From: Oscillospiraceae bacterium
GTDB taxonomy: Bacteria > Bacillota > Clostridia > Oscillospirales > Ruminococcaceae
Assembly (NCBI GenBank): GCA_021200565.1
Contig: JAJQGJ010000002.1
Location: 211,797-275,796 of the forward strand
Length of the DNA: 64,000 bases
Direction of reading: 5' to 3'
Shown here: one piece after another, positions 41,428-50,325 of the stretch
Numbering within the stretch: the first letter of the stretch is position 1
Layout: every line of letters starts with the position of its first letter
Program-made: the position numbers and the translations under genes
The notes under the pieces: generated by a model
Databases searched by the model: none
What the model was told of the DNA's origin: nothing
What the model saw: only the letters and a program-made list of their open reading frames with translations

Positions 41428-41448
41428 GCCTTTTGAATAAAAATTCAA
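41412..41448. promoter_or_regulatory. Two ARG-box-like operators
   Basis: Perfect palindromes TTGCATAATTATGCAA (41412-41427, covering the -35 box) and TTGAATAAAAATTCAA (41433-41448, nearly perfect), 21 bp centre to centre. Both have the AT-rich 16-18 bp form and spacing of ArgR/AhrC boxes. Confidence 0.7.
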
Positions 41449-41449
41449 A

Positions 41450-41483
41450 AATAATTACGCATTACGCATTACGAATTACGCAT
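41450..41483. repeat. R3 repeat
   Basis: ATAATTACGCATTACGC and onwards. It supplies the last codons (MRNS) and stop of purL. Confidence 0.75.
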
Positions 41484-44400
41484 TGCCTTGACTGCCGCTT
41501 CAAACATCCGGATGTCGTAGTTGCCGGGGACGTTTTTGTAAAGTCCTGAGCCGGTGCGCTCTGAATGTCCCATTTTGCCGAAGACTCTGCCGTCGGGGGA
41601 GGTTATGCCTTCGACTGCGAAGAGTGAGCCGTTCGGGTTGTAGCGGACATCCATCGAGGGGTTACCGTCGAGATCGACATACTGAGTAGCAATCTGACCG
41701 TTTTCGGCAAGCTCTCTTATAAGCTCCTCGCTTGCAAGGAATCTGCCCTCGCCGTGAGAGATTGGAACGTTCACGATGTCGCCGACGTTCATGAGCGAGA
41801 GCCAGGGCGACTTGTTTGAAGCGATGCGGGTTCTCACTATCTTCGACTGGTGCCGGTTGATGACGTTGAATGTTAAGGTCGGGCAGCTTGAGTCAGTGTC
41901 AATGATCTTTCCATACGGCAAAAGCCCTAATTTGATGAGAGCCTGGAAGCCGTTGCAGATTCCCGCCATAAGACCGCCACGGTTATCAAGAAGGTCGTGA
42001 ACTCCGTCCTTTATCTCAGCATTCCTGAAGAACGCAGTGATGAACTTTCCGCTTCCCTCCGGCTCATCTCCTCCCGAGAATCCTCCGGGAATGAACACCA
42101 TCTGTGCGGTCTTAAGCTTTTCGGCAAATGCTTCAACACTTCTTGAAATGCCTTCTGCCGAAAGATTGTTGATAACGAGGATTTCGGGTTCAGCACCAGC
42201 ATCTGCAAATGCCTTTGCAGAGTCACATTCGCAGTTGGTGCCAGGGAAAGCAGGAATCAAGACTTTGGGTGCGACCACTCCACCGGCTATCGCCGGTCCC
42301 CCTCTCCTAAGCTTAGGAGAGGCAATATCTTCACTGTCAGGCTCCCCAACGCCTTGGGGAGCTGTCAGCCGAAGGCTGACTGAGGGGTCTGCGGTGCCAA
42401 TGTTACAACTATACACAGATTCGAGTTTGTTCTCATACGGAGTTAAGAGCTCCGCAAGTGTAATGCTCTCATCACCGTAGGTAATAGCCTCTTCTTCGAT
42501 GGTCTCACCAAGAAGCTCTGCATCCAGATCCTCAGTGGCTTCCAAGATAAATGCGCCGTAGTTATATCCGAATATATTGGGAGTTCCGTTGAACTTGAAG
42601 CCGATGTCGTTTCCGATTCCCATCTTGAAGATGGCTTCTGCGATGCCGCCTGATGTGGGGGTGTATGCCGCAACAATCTTGCCCGCTCTCATCCATTCAG
42701 TGACTTTCGCATACACTTCGAGAAGAGAAGAGGTTATCGGGAGATTGTTTTCGTCATAATCGGGTCTGATGAAATAGACCTTATGTCCGGCACTCTTAAA
42801 TTCAGGGCTGATTATATTGTCGGTCTTTGAAGTGGTGACTGCAAATGAGACCAAGGTCGGTGGAACGTCGATGTCTTCGAAGGTTCCACTCATCGAGTCC
42901 TTGCCGCCGATTGCGCCAATTTTCAGCTCAAGCTGTGCCTTGAATGCGCCAAGGAGTGCCGCAAGCGGCTTGCCCCAGCGCTTCGGGTCCTTGTTCGGGT
43001 GCTCAAAGTATTCCTGGAACGTGAGGTATACCTCTTCGTCATCGAACCTGGCGCCAGTTGCGACAAGCTTTGAAACCGATTCGATAACCGCAAGGTATGC
43101 TCCGTGATAGGGCGACTTCTCGGTGATGTATGGGTTGTAGCCGTATGCCATCAGCGAGCATGTGTCGGTGTGCTTTTTCTCAACGGAGACCTTCTGCACC
43201 ATCGCCTGAATGGGCGTCAGCTGGTTCTTGCCGCCGAACGGCATCAGAACTGTTCCCGCACCGATGGTCGAGTCAAATCTCTCAGACAAACCACGCTTCG
43301 AGCAGATGTTGAGGTCTCCTGCGAGCTTCAGATAATTCTCTCTGAAATCTCCCGAAACTGTCTTTCTGTAGTCGCTGACCTTAGCGGGAGCTGCATCAAT
43401 ATGCTTCTCAGCGCCGTTGGAATTGAGGAACTCACGGCTTAAGTTTACAATAGCCTTGCCGTTCCAGTTCATAACGAGTCTCGGTTCAGCCTTGACCTCG
43501 GCTACTTTGCATGCCTGCAGGTTCTCTGAGTGTGCAATTTCAAGGAATCTTTCAAGGTTCTCCGGCTCAATTACAACAGCCATTCTCTCCTGAGATTCGC
43601 TGATTGCAAGCTCTGTGCCGTCGAGTCCCTCATATTTTTTCGGGACAGCATTCAAATCAATTTCCAAGCCGTCTGCAAGCTCTCCGATTGCGACTGAAAC
43701 GCCGCCTGCACCGAAGTCGTTGCAGCGCTTTATCATGAGCGAGGCTTCACGATTTCTGAAGAGCCTCTGGAGCTTTCTTTCCTCGGGCGCATTTCCCTTC
43801 TGGACCTCTGCGCCACAGGTTTCAAGTGAAGTCAGTGTATGCGATTTCGATGAACCGGTTGCGCCGCCGCAGCCGTCACGTCCGGTGCTTCCACCGAGGA
43901 GGATTACAATATCTCCCGGAGCCGGAACTTCTCTTCGGACATTCTCTTCGGGAGTTGCAGCGATGACTGCGCCGATTTCCATTCTCTTTGCGGCATAGCC
44001 GGGGTGATAGATTTCGTCGACAATGCCGGTTGCCAAGCCAATCTGGTTGCCATATGAAGAATATCCTGCAGCAGCAGTGGTGACAATCTTTCTCTGCGGC
44101 AATTTGCCCTTGATGGTTTCGCTGACGGGAACTGTCGGGTCAGCAGCGCCTGTGACTCTCATAGCGCCATAGACATAAGCTCTTCCTGAAAGCGGGTCTC
44201 TGATAGCTCCGCCTATGCAGGTTGCAGCGCCGCCGAAAGGCTCGATCTCTGTCGGGTGATTGTGGGTTTCGTTCTTGAATAAGAGCAGCCACGGCTCGGT
44301 TTTCCCGTCGACATCTATATTCATCTTGACTGTGCAGGCGTTGATTTCCTCCGACTCGTCAAGGTGCATGAGCTTGCCGGTTTTTCTTAAATACTTGACC

Positions 44401-45209
44401 GCAAGCGTCGCTATGTCCATCAGGCAGACCGGCTTTGTTCTGCCCAAGTACTCTCTTGTTTTGATATACTCGTCATAGGCGTCCTGCAAAAGCTTGTCTT
44501 CAAAAGTTACGTTGTCGATAACAGTTAAGAACGTTGTGTGGCGGCAGTGGTCAGACCAGTAGGTGTCGATCATGCGGATTTCGGTGAGTGTGGGATCACG
44601 CTTTTCCGAGCGGAAATAGCTCTGGCAGAAAGCGATGTCGTCGTCATCCATAGCCAAGCCATAGCTCTTTACGAACTTATCGAGACCCTTTTCGTCAAGC
44701 TCATTGAAGCCGGTGAGGGTTTTGACCTCGGTCGGAATTTCATAGTTCATGTTGAGGGTTTCCGGCTTGGAAAGTGAGGCTTCCCTCGCCTCAACCGGGT
44801 TGATGACGTATTTCTTTATCTTAGCAATATCCTCATCCGTCAGCTCGCCATAGAGGCAATAGATCTTTGCGGTTCTTATAAGAGGGCGCTCGCCCTGGGA
44901 GATAATCTGAATGCACTGCGAAGCCGAATCTGCTCTCTGGTCGAACTGACCGGGAAGATACTCGACCGCAAAGACATAAGCTCCCTCAGTGTCAATCTCA
45001 TCAGAAACAATATCCAGCTGCGGCTCAGAAAATACCGTTTTCTTCGCATAATCAAACAGCTCCGGCGTTATGTTTTCGGCGTCATACCGGTTAACAAGCC
45101 GGACATCGGTGAGACCCTTAACGCCAAGAAGCGACTTAGCCTCATCCAGAAGCCCCTTCGCCTCTGCCGCCAGCTCTTTTCTTTTCTCGGAATATACTCT
45201 GTAAACCAT
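41469..45209 (-). CDS. purL: Phosphoribosylformylglycinamidine synthase (single chain)
   Basis: A 1246-residue FGAM synthase. The N-terminal PurS-like region (1-180) is followed by two AIRS-like halves (HTTFLTVIDN, ETHNHPTEIEPFGGAATCIG, GLSERFDSTIGAGTVLMPFG). The glutaminase domain (about 985-1246) has PAFPGTNCECDSAKAF, the nucleophile Cys in LMAGICNGFQALIKLGLLP, and SHGEGRF. Between synthetase and glutaminase, about 41 residues (TADPSVSLRLTAPQGVGEPD and onwards) are encoded by two R1-family repeats inserted in frame. The C-terminal MRNS comes from an R3 repeat. AGGAG lies upstream. It is the last gene of the pur series. Confidence 0.95.
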   Translation of the reverse strand: MVYRVYSEKRKELAAEAKGLLDEAKSLLGVKGLTDVRLVNRYDAENITPELFDYAKKTVFSEPQLDIVSDEIDTEGAYVFAVEYLPGQFDQRADSASQCIQIISQGERPLIRTAKIYCLYGELTDEDIAKIKKYVINPVEAREASLSKPETLNMNYEIPTEVKTLTGFNELDEKGLDKFVKSYGLAMDDDDIAFCQSYFRSEKRDPTLTEIRMIDTYWSDHCRHTTFLTVIDNVTFEDKLLQDAYDEYIKTREYLGRTKPVCLMDIATLAVKYLRKTGKLMHLDESEEINACTVKMNIDVDGKTEPWLLLFKNETHNHPTEIEPFGGAATCIGGAIRDPLSGRAYVYGAMRVTGAADPTVPVSETIKGKLPQRKIVTTAAAGYSSYGNQIGLATGIVDEIYHPGYAAKRMEIGAVIAATPEENVRREVPAPGDIVILLGGSTGRDGCGGATGSSKSHTLTSLETCGAEVQKGNAPEERKLQRLFRNREASLMIKRCNDFGAGGVSVAIGELADGLEIDLNAVPKKYEGLDGTELAISESQERMAVVIEPENLERFLEIAHSENLQACKVAEVKAEPRLVMNWNGKAIVNLSREFLNSNGAEKHIDAAPAKVSDYRKTVSGDFRENYLKLAGDLNICSKRGLSERFDSTIGAGTVLMPFGGKNQLTPIQAMVQKVSVEKKHTDTCSLMAYGYNPYITEKSPYHGAYLAVIESVSKLVATGARFDDEEVYLTFQEYFEHPNKDPKRWGKPLAALLGAFKAQLELKIGAIGGKDSMSGTFEDIDVPPTLVSFAVTTSKTDNIISPEFKSAGHKVYFIRPDYDENNLPITSSLLEVYAKVTEWMRAGKIVAAYTPTSGGIAEAIFKMGIGNDIGFKFNGTPNIFGYNYGAFILEATEDLDAELLGETIEEEAITYGDESITLAELLTPYENKLESVYSCNIGTADPSVSLRLTAPQGVGEPDSEDIASPKLRRGGPAIAGGVVAPKVLIPAFPGTNCECDSAKAFADAGAEPEILVINNLSAEGISRSVEAFAEKLKTAQMVFIPGGFSGGDEPEGSGKFITAFFRNAEIKDGVHDLLDNRGGLMAGICNGFQALIKLGLLPYGKIIDTDSSCPTLTFNVINRHQSKIVRTRIASNKSPWLSLMNVGDIVNVPISHGEGRFLASEELIRELAENGQIATQYVDLDGNPSMDVRYNPNGSLFAVEGITSPDGRVFGKMGHSERTGSGLYKNVPGNYDIRMFEAAVKAMRNS
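42270..42390. repeat. R1b and R1 repeats inserted in frame within purL
   Basis: Reverse R1b at about 42270-42322 (CCACTCCACCGGC, CCGGTCCCCCTCTCC, CTAAGCTTAG) and forward R1 at about 42340-42388 (GGCTCCCCAACG, TTGGGGAGCTGTCAGC, CTGACTGAGGGG). Total is a multiple of three without a stop in the purL frame. Confidence 0.8.
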
Positions 45210-45226
45210 GGTGTTCTCCTTTCGTG

Positions 45227-45389
45227 GAAGCCCCTCACGCTCCCTGCGGTCGCACCCTCTCAGTCACGCCTACGGCGCGCCAGCTCTCCCAGAGGGAGAG
45301 CCGAGATTTGCGGAGGGCTAACTTCTTGGCTCCCCCTTTGGGGGAGCTGTCGGCGAAGCCGACTGAGAGGGCGCACCGGAGGTGCAAAT
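45227..45389. repeat. R1 hairpin repeats
   Basis: Two facing R1 units (GGCTCTCC and GGCTCCCC subtypes) between purD and purL. Confidence 0.85.
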
Positions 45390-46648
45390 TACGCTTTCAA
45401 CGCCCTCTGCCCAATATCACTTCTCATATACTGATTCCCAAAATGAATCTTTTCAGTCAGCTTATATGCCTTTTCAATCGCCTCAGCGAGATTATCAGCT
45501 GTCGCAGTGACTCCCAGGACTCTTCCTCCGGAGGTGACAAGCTTTCCGTCCTTCAGAGCAGCACCGGCTACATAGACATTCTTGGCGACTTCGTCAGAAA
45601 TAGTGATTTCATAGCCCTTTTCATACGAAACCGGGTAGCCCTTTGACGCCATCACAACGCAGCAGGCGCTTCCCTGAGAGAATTCGACTTCCGTTTCGCT
45701 GAGAGTTCCGTTTGTGCACGCCTGCATGATTGTGAGAAGATCGCTCTTAAGTAGAGGCAGTACAACCTGGGTTTCCGGATCGCCGAAGCGGCAGTTATAT
45801 TCGATTACCTTCGGTCCATCCGGAGTGAGCATCAGCCCGAAATAGAGGCAGCCCTTAAAGGTTCTTCCCTCTTTATTCATGGCGTCTATTGTCGGGAGGA
45901 AAATTTTCTCCATGCATTCAGCGGCTACTTCTTCGGTGTAATACGGATTCGGGGCGATAGTCCCCATGCCGCCGGTGTTGAGCCCGGTGTCGCCGTCGCC
46001 GGCACGCTTGTGATCCATGGACGAGACCATCGGCTTCACGACTTTTCCGTCTGTAAACGAGAGAACCGAGACTTCAGGACCGGTGAGAAACTCTTCAACG
46101 ACAATCTCGTCTCCGCTTGCGCCGAACTTCTTATCAACCATGATGGTCCTGACGGCGTCCAACGCCTCTTCACGTGTCATGCAAACGAGTGCTCCCTTTC
46201 CAAGAGCCAATCCATCAGCCTTGACAACAGTCGGAATCGGTGCGGTCTCAAGGTACTTAAGTGCCTTTTCTGCATCGTCAAATACTTCATACCCGGCAGT
46301 CGGGATGCCGTATTTTTTCATAAGATTTTTCGAGAACACCTTGCTGCCCTCGATGATGGCGGCGTTCTTGGCGGGTCCGAAGCAGGGAATCCCCGCCTCG
46401 TTCAGCGCATCAACGCACCCCAAAACCAACGGATCATCCGGAGTGACAACAGCGTAGTCGATCTGATTTTCCGTTGCAAACTTCACAATCCCCGGAATAT
46501 CGGTAGCCGAAACGTTGACGCACTCAGCATCCCTGGCGATGCCCCCATTTCCGGGCAAAGCGTAAATCTTAGTAACGTCTTTATTTTCAAGTAGCTTTTT
46601 GATAACGGCGTGTTCTCTGCCGCCAGAGCCGATGACTAATAGGTTCAT
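45389..46648 (-). CDS. purD: Phosphoribosylamine-glycine ligase (GAR synthetase)
   Basis: A 419-residue ATP-grasp enzyme making GAR from phosphoribosylamine and glycine. MNLLVIGSGGREHAVIKKL, PTVVKADGLALGKGALVC, EFLTGPEVSVLSFTDG and EYNCRFGDPETQVVLPLL are standard PurD motifs. It follows the AICAR transformylase gene by 12 nt. Its last Ala codon and stop lie at the edge of an R1 repeat. Confidence 0.96.
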   Translation of the reverse strand: MNLLVIGSGGREHAVIKKLLENKDVTKIYALPGNGGIARDAECVNVSATDIPGIVKFATENQIDYAVVTPDDPLVLGCVDALNEAGIPCFGPAKNAAIIEGSKVFSKNLMKKYGIPTAGYEVFDDAEKALKYLETAPIPTVVKADGLALGKGALVCMTREEALDAVRTIMVDKKFGASGDEIVVEEFLTGPEVSVLSFTDGKVVKPMVSSMDHKRAGDGDTGLNTGGMGTIAPNPYYTEEVAAECMEKIFLPTIDAMNKEGRTFKGCLYFGLMLTPDGPKVIEYNCRFGDPETQVVLPLLKSDLLTIMQACTNGTLSETEVEFSQGSACCVVMASKGYPVSYEKGYEITISDEVAKNVYVAGAALKDGKLVTSGGRVLGVTATADNLAEAIEKAYKLTEKIHFGNQYMRSDIGQRALKA

Positions 46649-46660
46649 GGTATCTTCTCC

Positions 46661-47845
46661 TTAATGATGGAACAATCTCATCCCCGTAAACGCCATAACC
46701 ATCCCATATTTATTGCACCTTTCGATGCAGACGTCATCTCTGATAGAGCCGCCGGGTTCGGCGACGTACATGACGCCGCTGCGGTGGGCTCTTTCGATGT
46801 TGTCGTCGAATGGGAAGAATGCATCCGAGCCGCAGCTGACTCCTGTGATGCTGTCTAAGTACTCTCTTGCTTCCTCGTCGGTCAGAGGCTCAGGCTTGCA
46901 GGTGAAATATTTTTCCCATACTCCGTCGGCTGTGACGTCTTCTTCATTCTTATTGATATATCCGTCGATGACGTTGTCACGGTCGGGTCTGCCTAAGGTG
47001 TCCTTGAACGGAAGATTAAGAACCTTGTCGTGCTGCCTTAAGAACCATGTGTCAGCCTTGCCGCCGGCAAGACGTGTGCAGTGGATTCTTGACTGCTGAC
47101 CGGCTCCGACGCCTATAGCCTGTCCATCATAAGCATAGCAGACGGAATTTGATTGTGTATACTTGAGAGTTATAAGCGATATAATCAGATCTCTCGCAGC
47201 TTCGTCGGGAAGGTCTTTATTTTCGGTGACTATATTTGAGAGAAGCTCTTTATTGATTTCGAAGTTGTTTCTTCCCTGCTCAAAAGTGATGCCGAATACC
47301 TGCTTGTGCTCAACCGGGTCGGGAACGTAGTCGGGATCAATCTTTACAACATTATAGTTGCCCTTTTTCTTTGACTTGAGGATTTCAAGAGCCTCGGGCT
47401 CATAGCCGGGAGCTATGATGCCGTCGGAGACTTCACGCTTCACAAGAAGTGCGGTCTTCACGTCGCATACATCCGACAAAGCAACCCAGTCTCCGAAGGA
47501 GCACATTCTGTCGGTTCCTCTTGCTCTTGCATATGCGCAGGCAAGCGGAGATTCGTCCAAGCCTTCAATGTCGTCGACAAAGCAAGCCTTCTTGAGCTTC
47601 TCCGGCAAAGGAAGACCGACAGCCGCACTTGTCGGGCTTACATGCTTGAAGGATGCAGCGGCAGGGAGCCCGAGAGCTTCTTTCAGCTCTTTGACGAGCT
47701 GCCAGGAATTGAATGCATCAAGGAAGTTTATGTATCCCGGTCTGCCGTTGAGGATTTCTATAGGGAGCTCGCTCCCGTTGTGCATGAATATCTTAGACGG
47801 CTTCTGGTTCGGGTTGCAGCCATATTTGAGTTCAAATTCTTTCAT
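46661..47845 (-). CDS. purH: AICAR transformylase, stand-alone (PurH C-terminal domain)
   Basis: A 394-residue AICAR formyltransferase that lacks the IMP cyclohydrolase (MGS-like) domain of normal 510-residue PurH. ELKYGCNPNQKPSKIFMHNG at the start and GAGQQSRIHCTRLAGGKADT, DAFFPFDDNIERAHRSGV and IAQPGGSIRDD-like (VAEPGGSIRDDVCIERC) motifs fit the transformylase. The missing activity is supplied by the preceding purO-type gene. ATG 47845 has GAGGAG upstream. Confidence 0.9.
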   Translation of the reverse strand: MKEFELKYGCNPNQKPSKIFMHNGSELPIEILNGRPGYINFLDAFNSWQLVKELKEALGLPAAASFKHVSPTSAAVGLPLPEKLKKACFVDDIEGLDESPLACAYARARGTDRMCSFGDWVALSDVCDVKTALLVKREVSDGIIAPGYEPEALEILKSKKKGNYNVVKIDPDYVPDPVEHKQVFGITFEQGRNNFEINKELLSNIVTENKDLPDEAARDLIISLITLKYTQSNSVCYAYDGQAIGVGAGQQSRIHCTRLAGGKADTWFLRQHDKVLNLPFKDTLGRPDRDNVIDGYINKNEEDVTADGVWEKYFTCKPEPLTDEEAREYLDSITGVSCGSDAFFPFDDNIERAHRSGVMYVAEPGGSIRDDVCIERCNKYGMVMAFTGMRLFHH

Positions 47846-47859
47846 CTTGGAGTCTCCTC

Positions 47860-48579
47860 TCACTTTTCGTTCTTGTTTATAATGCGGAATTCGCTCATCT
47901 GGGTCTTGAGATTTATGTATTCGACATAGAGGGAAATCTTATTTGCCTCGTCAAGACCTGTCCATATCTGGTCTGCGAACTCCTCGATGCTGTCGGGGAT
48001 TATGATTCTCTCCGGCTCGCCCTGGAATGTGGGAATCGGATTTCCGTCAGTCACATAGGTGTGGATGAAGTGCCCGAGCCCCGGCTTTGCGGGATATGAA
48101 TATGTATACCGGGCGCAGTCTGTTCCCTCGGCGTCGATGCTCTTTAAGATACTCATATGATAGGAATAGTGCTTTCCGAGCTCAAGCATTGCGCTGATTC
48201 TGGGAGTGAAGTTAGGAGAATCGGGCTCAAACTCCCTTGACTCAAGGGCTTTAGAAAAGCTCTTCCCAGCTTTCAAGCCGTCGATGATGGTGTCGGTCTG
48301 GTCGCCGTTTGTGACGACGACTTTATTCTGAAAGCTTCTTACAGCCGCATAGATGATTAAGCTCGGGTCTTCGACAAGCGAAGCATCGAACGGCTCGGTG
48401 AAGAGCTCGCCATCACGGATTGTGAAGACACGATTTCTGGAATTCTTGCTTCTTCCCATGATGAAATAGGCAAAAGCTGCGTTCTCGCCGTTTTCCGACA
48501 ATCCGACGCAGATTCCTCTTCCCACATACGGGTTGCCGGCTATACGGTCATAGATTGATTTCTTTTCGTAGATGTCCAT
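47860..48579 (-). CDS. purO: IMP cyclohydrolase, PurO type
   Basis: A 239-residue protein of the PurO-like IMP cyclohydrolase family (PF07826 type, first known in archaea), closing FAICAR to IMP. NPYVGRGICVGLSENGENAA with AYFIMGRSKNSRNRVF and TPRISAMLELGKHYSYHMSI fit the family. It lies next to a transformylase-only purH, so together they replace bifunctional PurH. ATG 48579 shares a base with the purN stop (TAATG), with AAGGAG 8 nt upstream. Confidence 0.87.
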   Translation of the reverse strand: MDIYEKKSIYDRIAGNPYVGRGICVGLSENGENAAFAYFIMGRSKNSRNRVFTIRDGELFTEPFDASLVEDPSLIIYAAVRSFQNKVVVTNGDQTDTIIDGLKAGKSFSKALESREFEPDSPNFTPRISAMLELGKHYSYHMSILKSIDAEGTDCARYTYSYPAKPGLGHFIHTYVTDGNPIPTFQGEPERIIIPDSIEEFADQIWTGLDEANKISLYVEYINLKTQMSEFRIINKNEK

Positions 48580-49202
48580 TACTTGCACTCCTTACTGTCC
48601 ATAATCTCTTTTGAAACAAGCTCAGCCGCCTCGGGAAGAAGCTTCCATTCGGCTTCCTGCATAACCCGAAGCTGCAGGCTCTTCGGCGTATCATCCGGAT
48701 TTATGTATACGGCTTTCTGGAGAATTATCTCCCCGCCGTCGGGAATCTCGTTGACGAAATGAACCGTCGCACCGGTCACCTTGACGCCACGCTCAAGAGC
48801 CGCTTCGTGAACCTTAAGCCCATAGTATCCCTGCCCGCAGAAGGACGGGATGAGCGACGGATGGATGTTGATGATTCTTCTCGGGTACTTCTTGGTGAAA
48901 TCCTCCGAAAGAATACTTAAGAATCCCGCAAGAATTATAATCTCAGCTCCCGTCTCGTCCAAGAGCTCTATAATTCTCGCCTCGAACTCAGCCTGGGTCA
49001 TCTCTTTTTTCGGGACAGCCTCAGCTCTGATTCCGGCTTTTCTGGCACGCTCCAAGGCATAGGCTTCCCGGTTGCTGGCGATTACTATAACGATCTCGCC
49101 GCTTTTTATAACAGACCCTTCGGCGTCGATAAGTGCCTGCAGATTCGTGCCTCCCCCGGAAACAAGAACCGCAATCTTAGTCTTTTCAGCTCCAAGTGGC
49201 AT
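48579..49202 (-). CDS. purN: Phosphoribosylglycinamide formyltransferase
   Basis: A 207-residue GAR transformylase. The N-terminal KIAVLVSGGGTNLQALIDA, RIINIHPSLIPSFCGQGYYG and TGATVHFVNEIPDGGEIILQ motifs carry the catalytic Asn/His/Asp set (Asn in INIHPS, Asp in PDGGEI). Overlaps purM by one base (TGATG). Confidence 0.96.
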   Translation of the reverse strand: MPLGAEKTKIAVLVSGGGTNLQALIDAEGSVIKSGEIVIVIASNREAYALERARKAGIRAEAVPKKEMTQAEFEARIIELLDETGAEIIILAGFLSILSEDFTKKYPRRIINIHPSLIPSFCGQGYYGLKVHEAALERGVKVTGATVHFVNEIPDGGEIILQKAVYINPDDTPKSLQLRVMQEAEWKLLPEAAELVSKEIMDSKECK

Positions 49203-50245
49203 CAGACTACCTCAATCTTTCTTTCGGACTTAACGATCTTTCCGATGACATAAGCGTCTTCGCCGGCTTCGTTCAGGATTCTCAACGCCTCGCCTTCGTC
49301 CTCCTTCGAGACAACGATGCTCATTCCGACGCCCATGTTGAAGGTGTTGAACATGTCTCTCTCCGAAATTCTGCCCTTTTCGGCGATGAGATCGAATATA
49401 GGAGGAATCTTTACGGCAGACTTCTCAATCAGTGCGCAAAGCCCGTCCGGAATGCTCCTCGGGATATTCTCATAGAATCCGCCGCCGGTGATATGGGAAA
49501 TGCCCTTGACCCTGACGCTCTCAAGGAGCTTGAGAACCGGCTTGACGTAAATTTTTGTTGGAGTCAAGAGAGTCTCGCCGATGGATTTGCCGCCCAATTC
49601 TTCAAGAGGCGTTTTTATATCGGCAGTCTCGACGTTGAGAACCTTTCTCACGAGCGAGAAGCCGTTCGAATGAACGCCGCTTGACGCAAGTGCGATGATA
49701 ACGTCGCCCTCAGCCATTGTAGAACGGTCAATAATCTTCTCTTTGTCTACAATTCCGACTGCGAAGCCGGCTAAATCATATTCGTAAGCCTTGTAGAAGC
49801 CGGGCATTTCGGCAGTTTCGCCGCCGATAAGAGCCGCATCCGACTGAACGCAGCCGTCGCAGATGCCGCCGACGATGGAGGCGATCTTTTCGGGATAGTT
49901 CTTTCCGCATGCGATATAATCAAGGAAGAAGAGCGGCTTTGCTCCGCAGCAGATAATGTCGTTGACGCACATGGCGACGCAGTCGATGCCGACAGTATCG
50001 TGCTTGTCCATAAGAAATGCAATCTTGAGTTTTGTTCCGACACCGTCGGTACCACTCACGAGAACCGGGTGCTTCATTCCCTCGGTGTTGAGCTCAAACA
50101 GCCCGCCAAAATCCCCGATACCCGAGCAAACGCCCTCGGTAACGGTTCTTGCAATGTGCTTTTTCATAAGCTCGACTGCCTTATATCCAGCGGTAATGTC
50201 CACACCAGCAGCAGCATAGCTTTCGGAACGTGATAAGTCGTTCAT
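49202..50245 (-). CDS. purM: Phosphoribosylformylglycinamidine cyclo-ligase (AIR synthetase)
   Basis: A 347-residue [64 protein letters not shown] and [15 protein letters not shown] are family landmarks. ATG 50245 has AAGGAG 10 nt upstream; a longer frame to 50293 reads into the R3 repeat region. Confidence 0.96.
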   Translation of the reverse strand: MNDLSRSESYAAAGVDITAGYKAVELMKKHIARTVTEGVCSGIGDFGGLFELNTEGMKHPVLVSGTDGVGTKLKIAFLMDKHDTVGIDCVAMCVNDIICCGAKPLFFLDYIACGKNYPEKIASIVGGICDGCVQSDAALIGGETAEMPGFYKAYEYDLAGFAVGIVDKEKIIDRSTMAEGDVIIALASSGVHSNGFSLVRKVLNVETADIKTPLEELGGKSIGETLLTPTKIYVKPVLKLLESVRVKGISHITGGGFYENIPRSIPDGLCALIEKSAVKIPPIFDLIAEKGRISERDMFNTFNMGVGMSIVVSKEDEGEALRILNEAGEDAYVIGKIVKSERKIEVV

Positions 50246-50291
50246 AATTTTGTCTCCTTCTATAATTTTATTGTCAGTTATCTCCGTCGGC

Positions 50292-50325
50292 AATTACGAA
50301 TTACGCATTACGAATTACGAATTAT
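50292..50325. repeat. R3 repeat
   Basis: AATTACGAATTACGCATTACG and onwards, directly after the purF stop. Confidence 0.75.
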
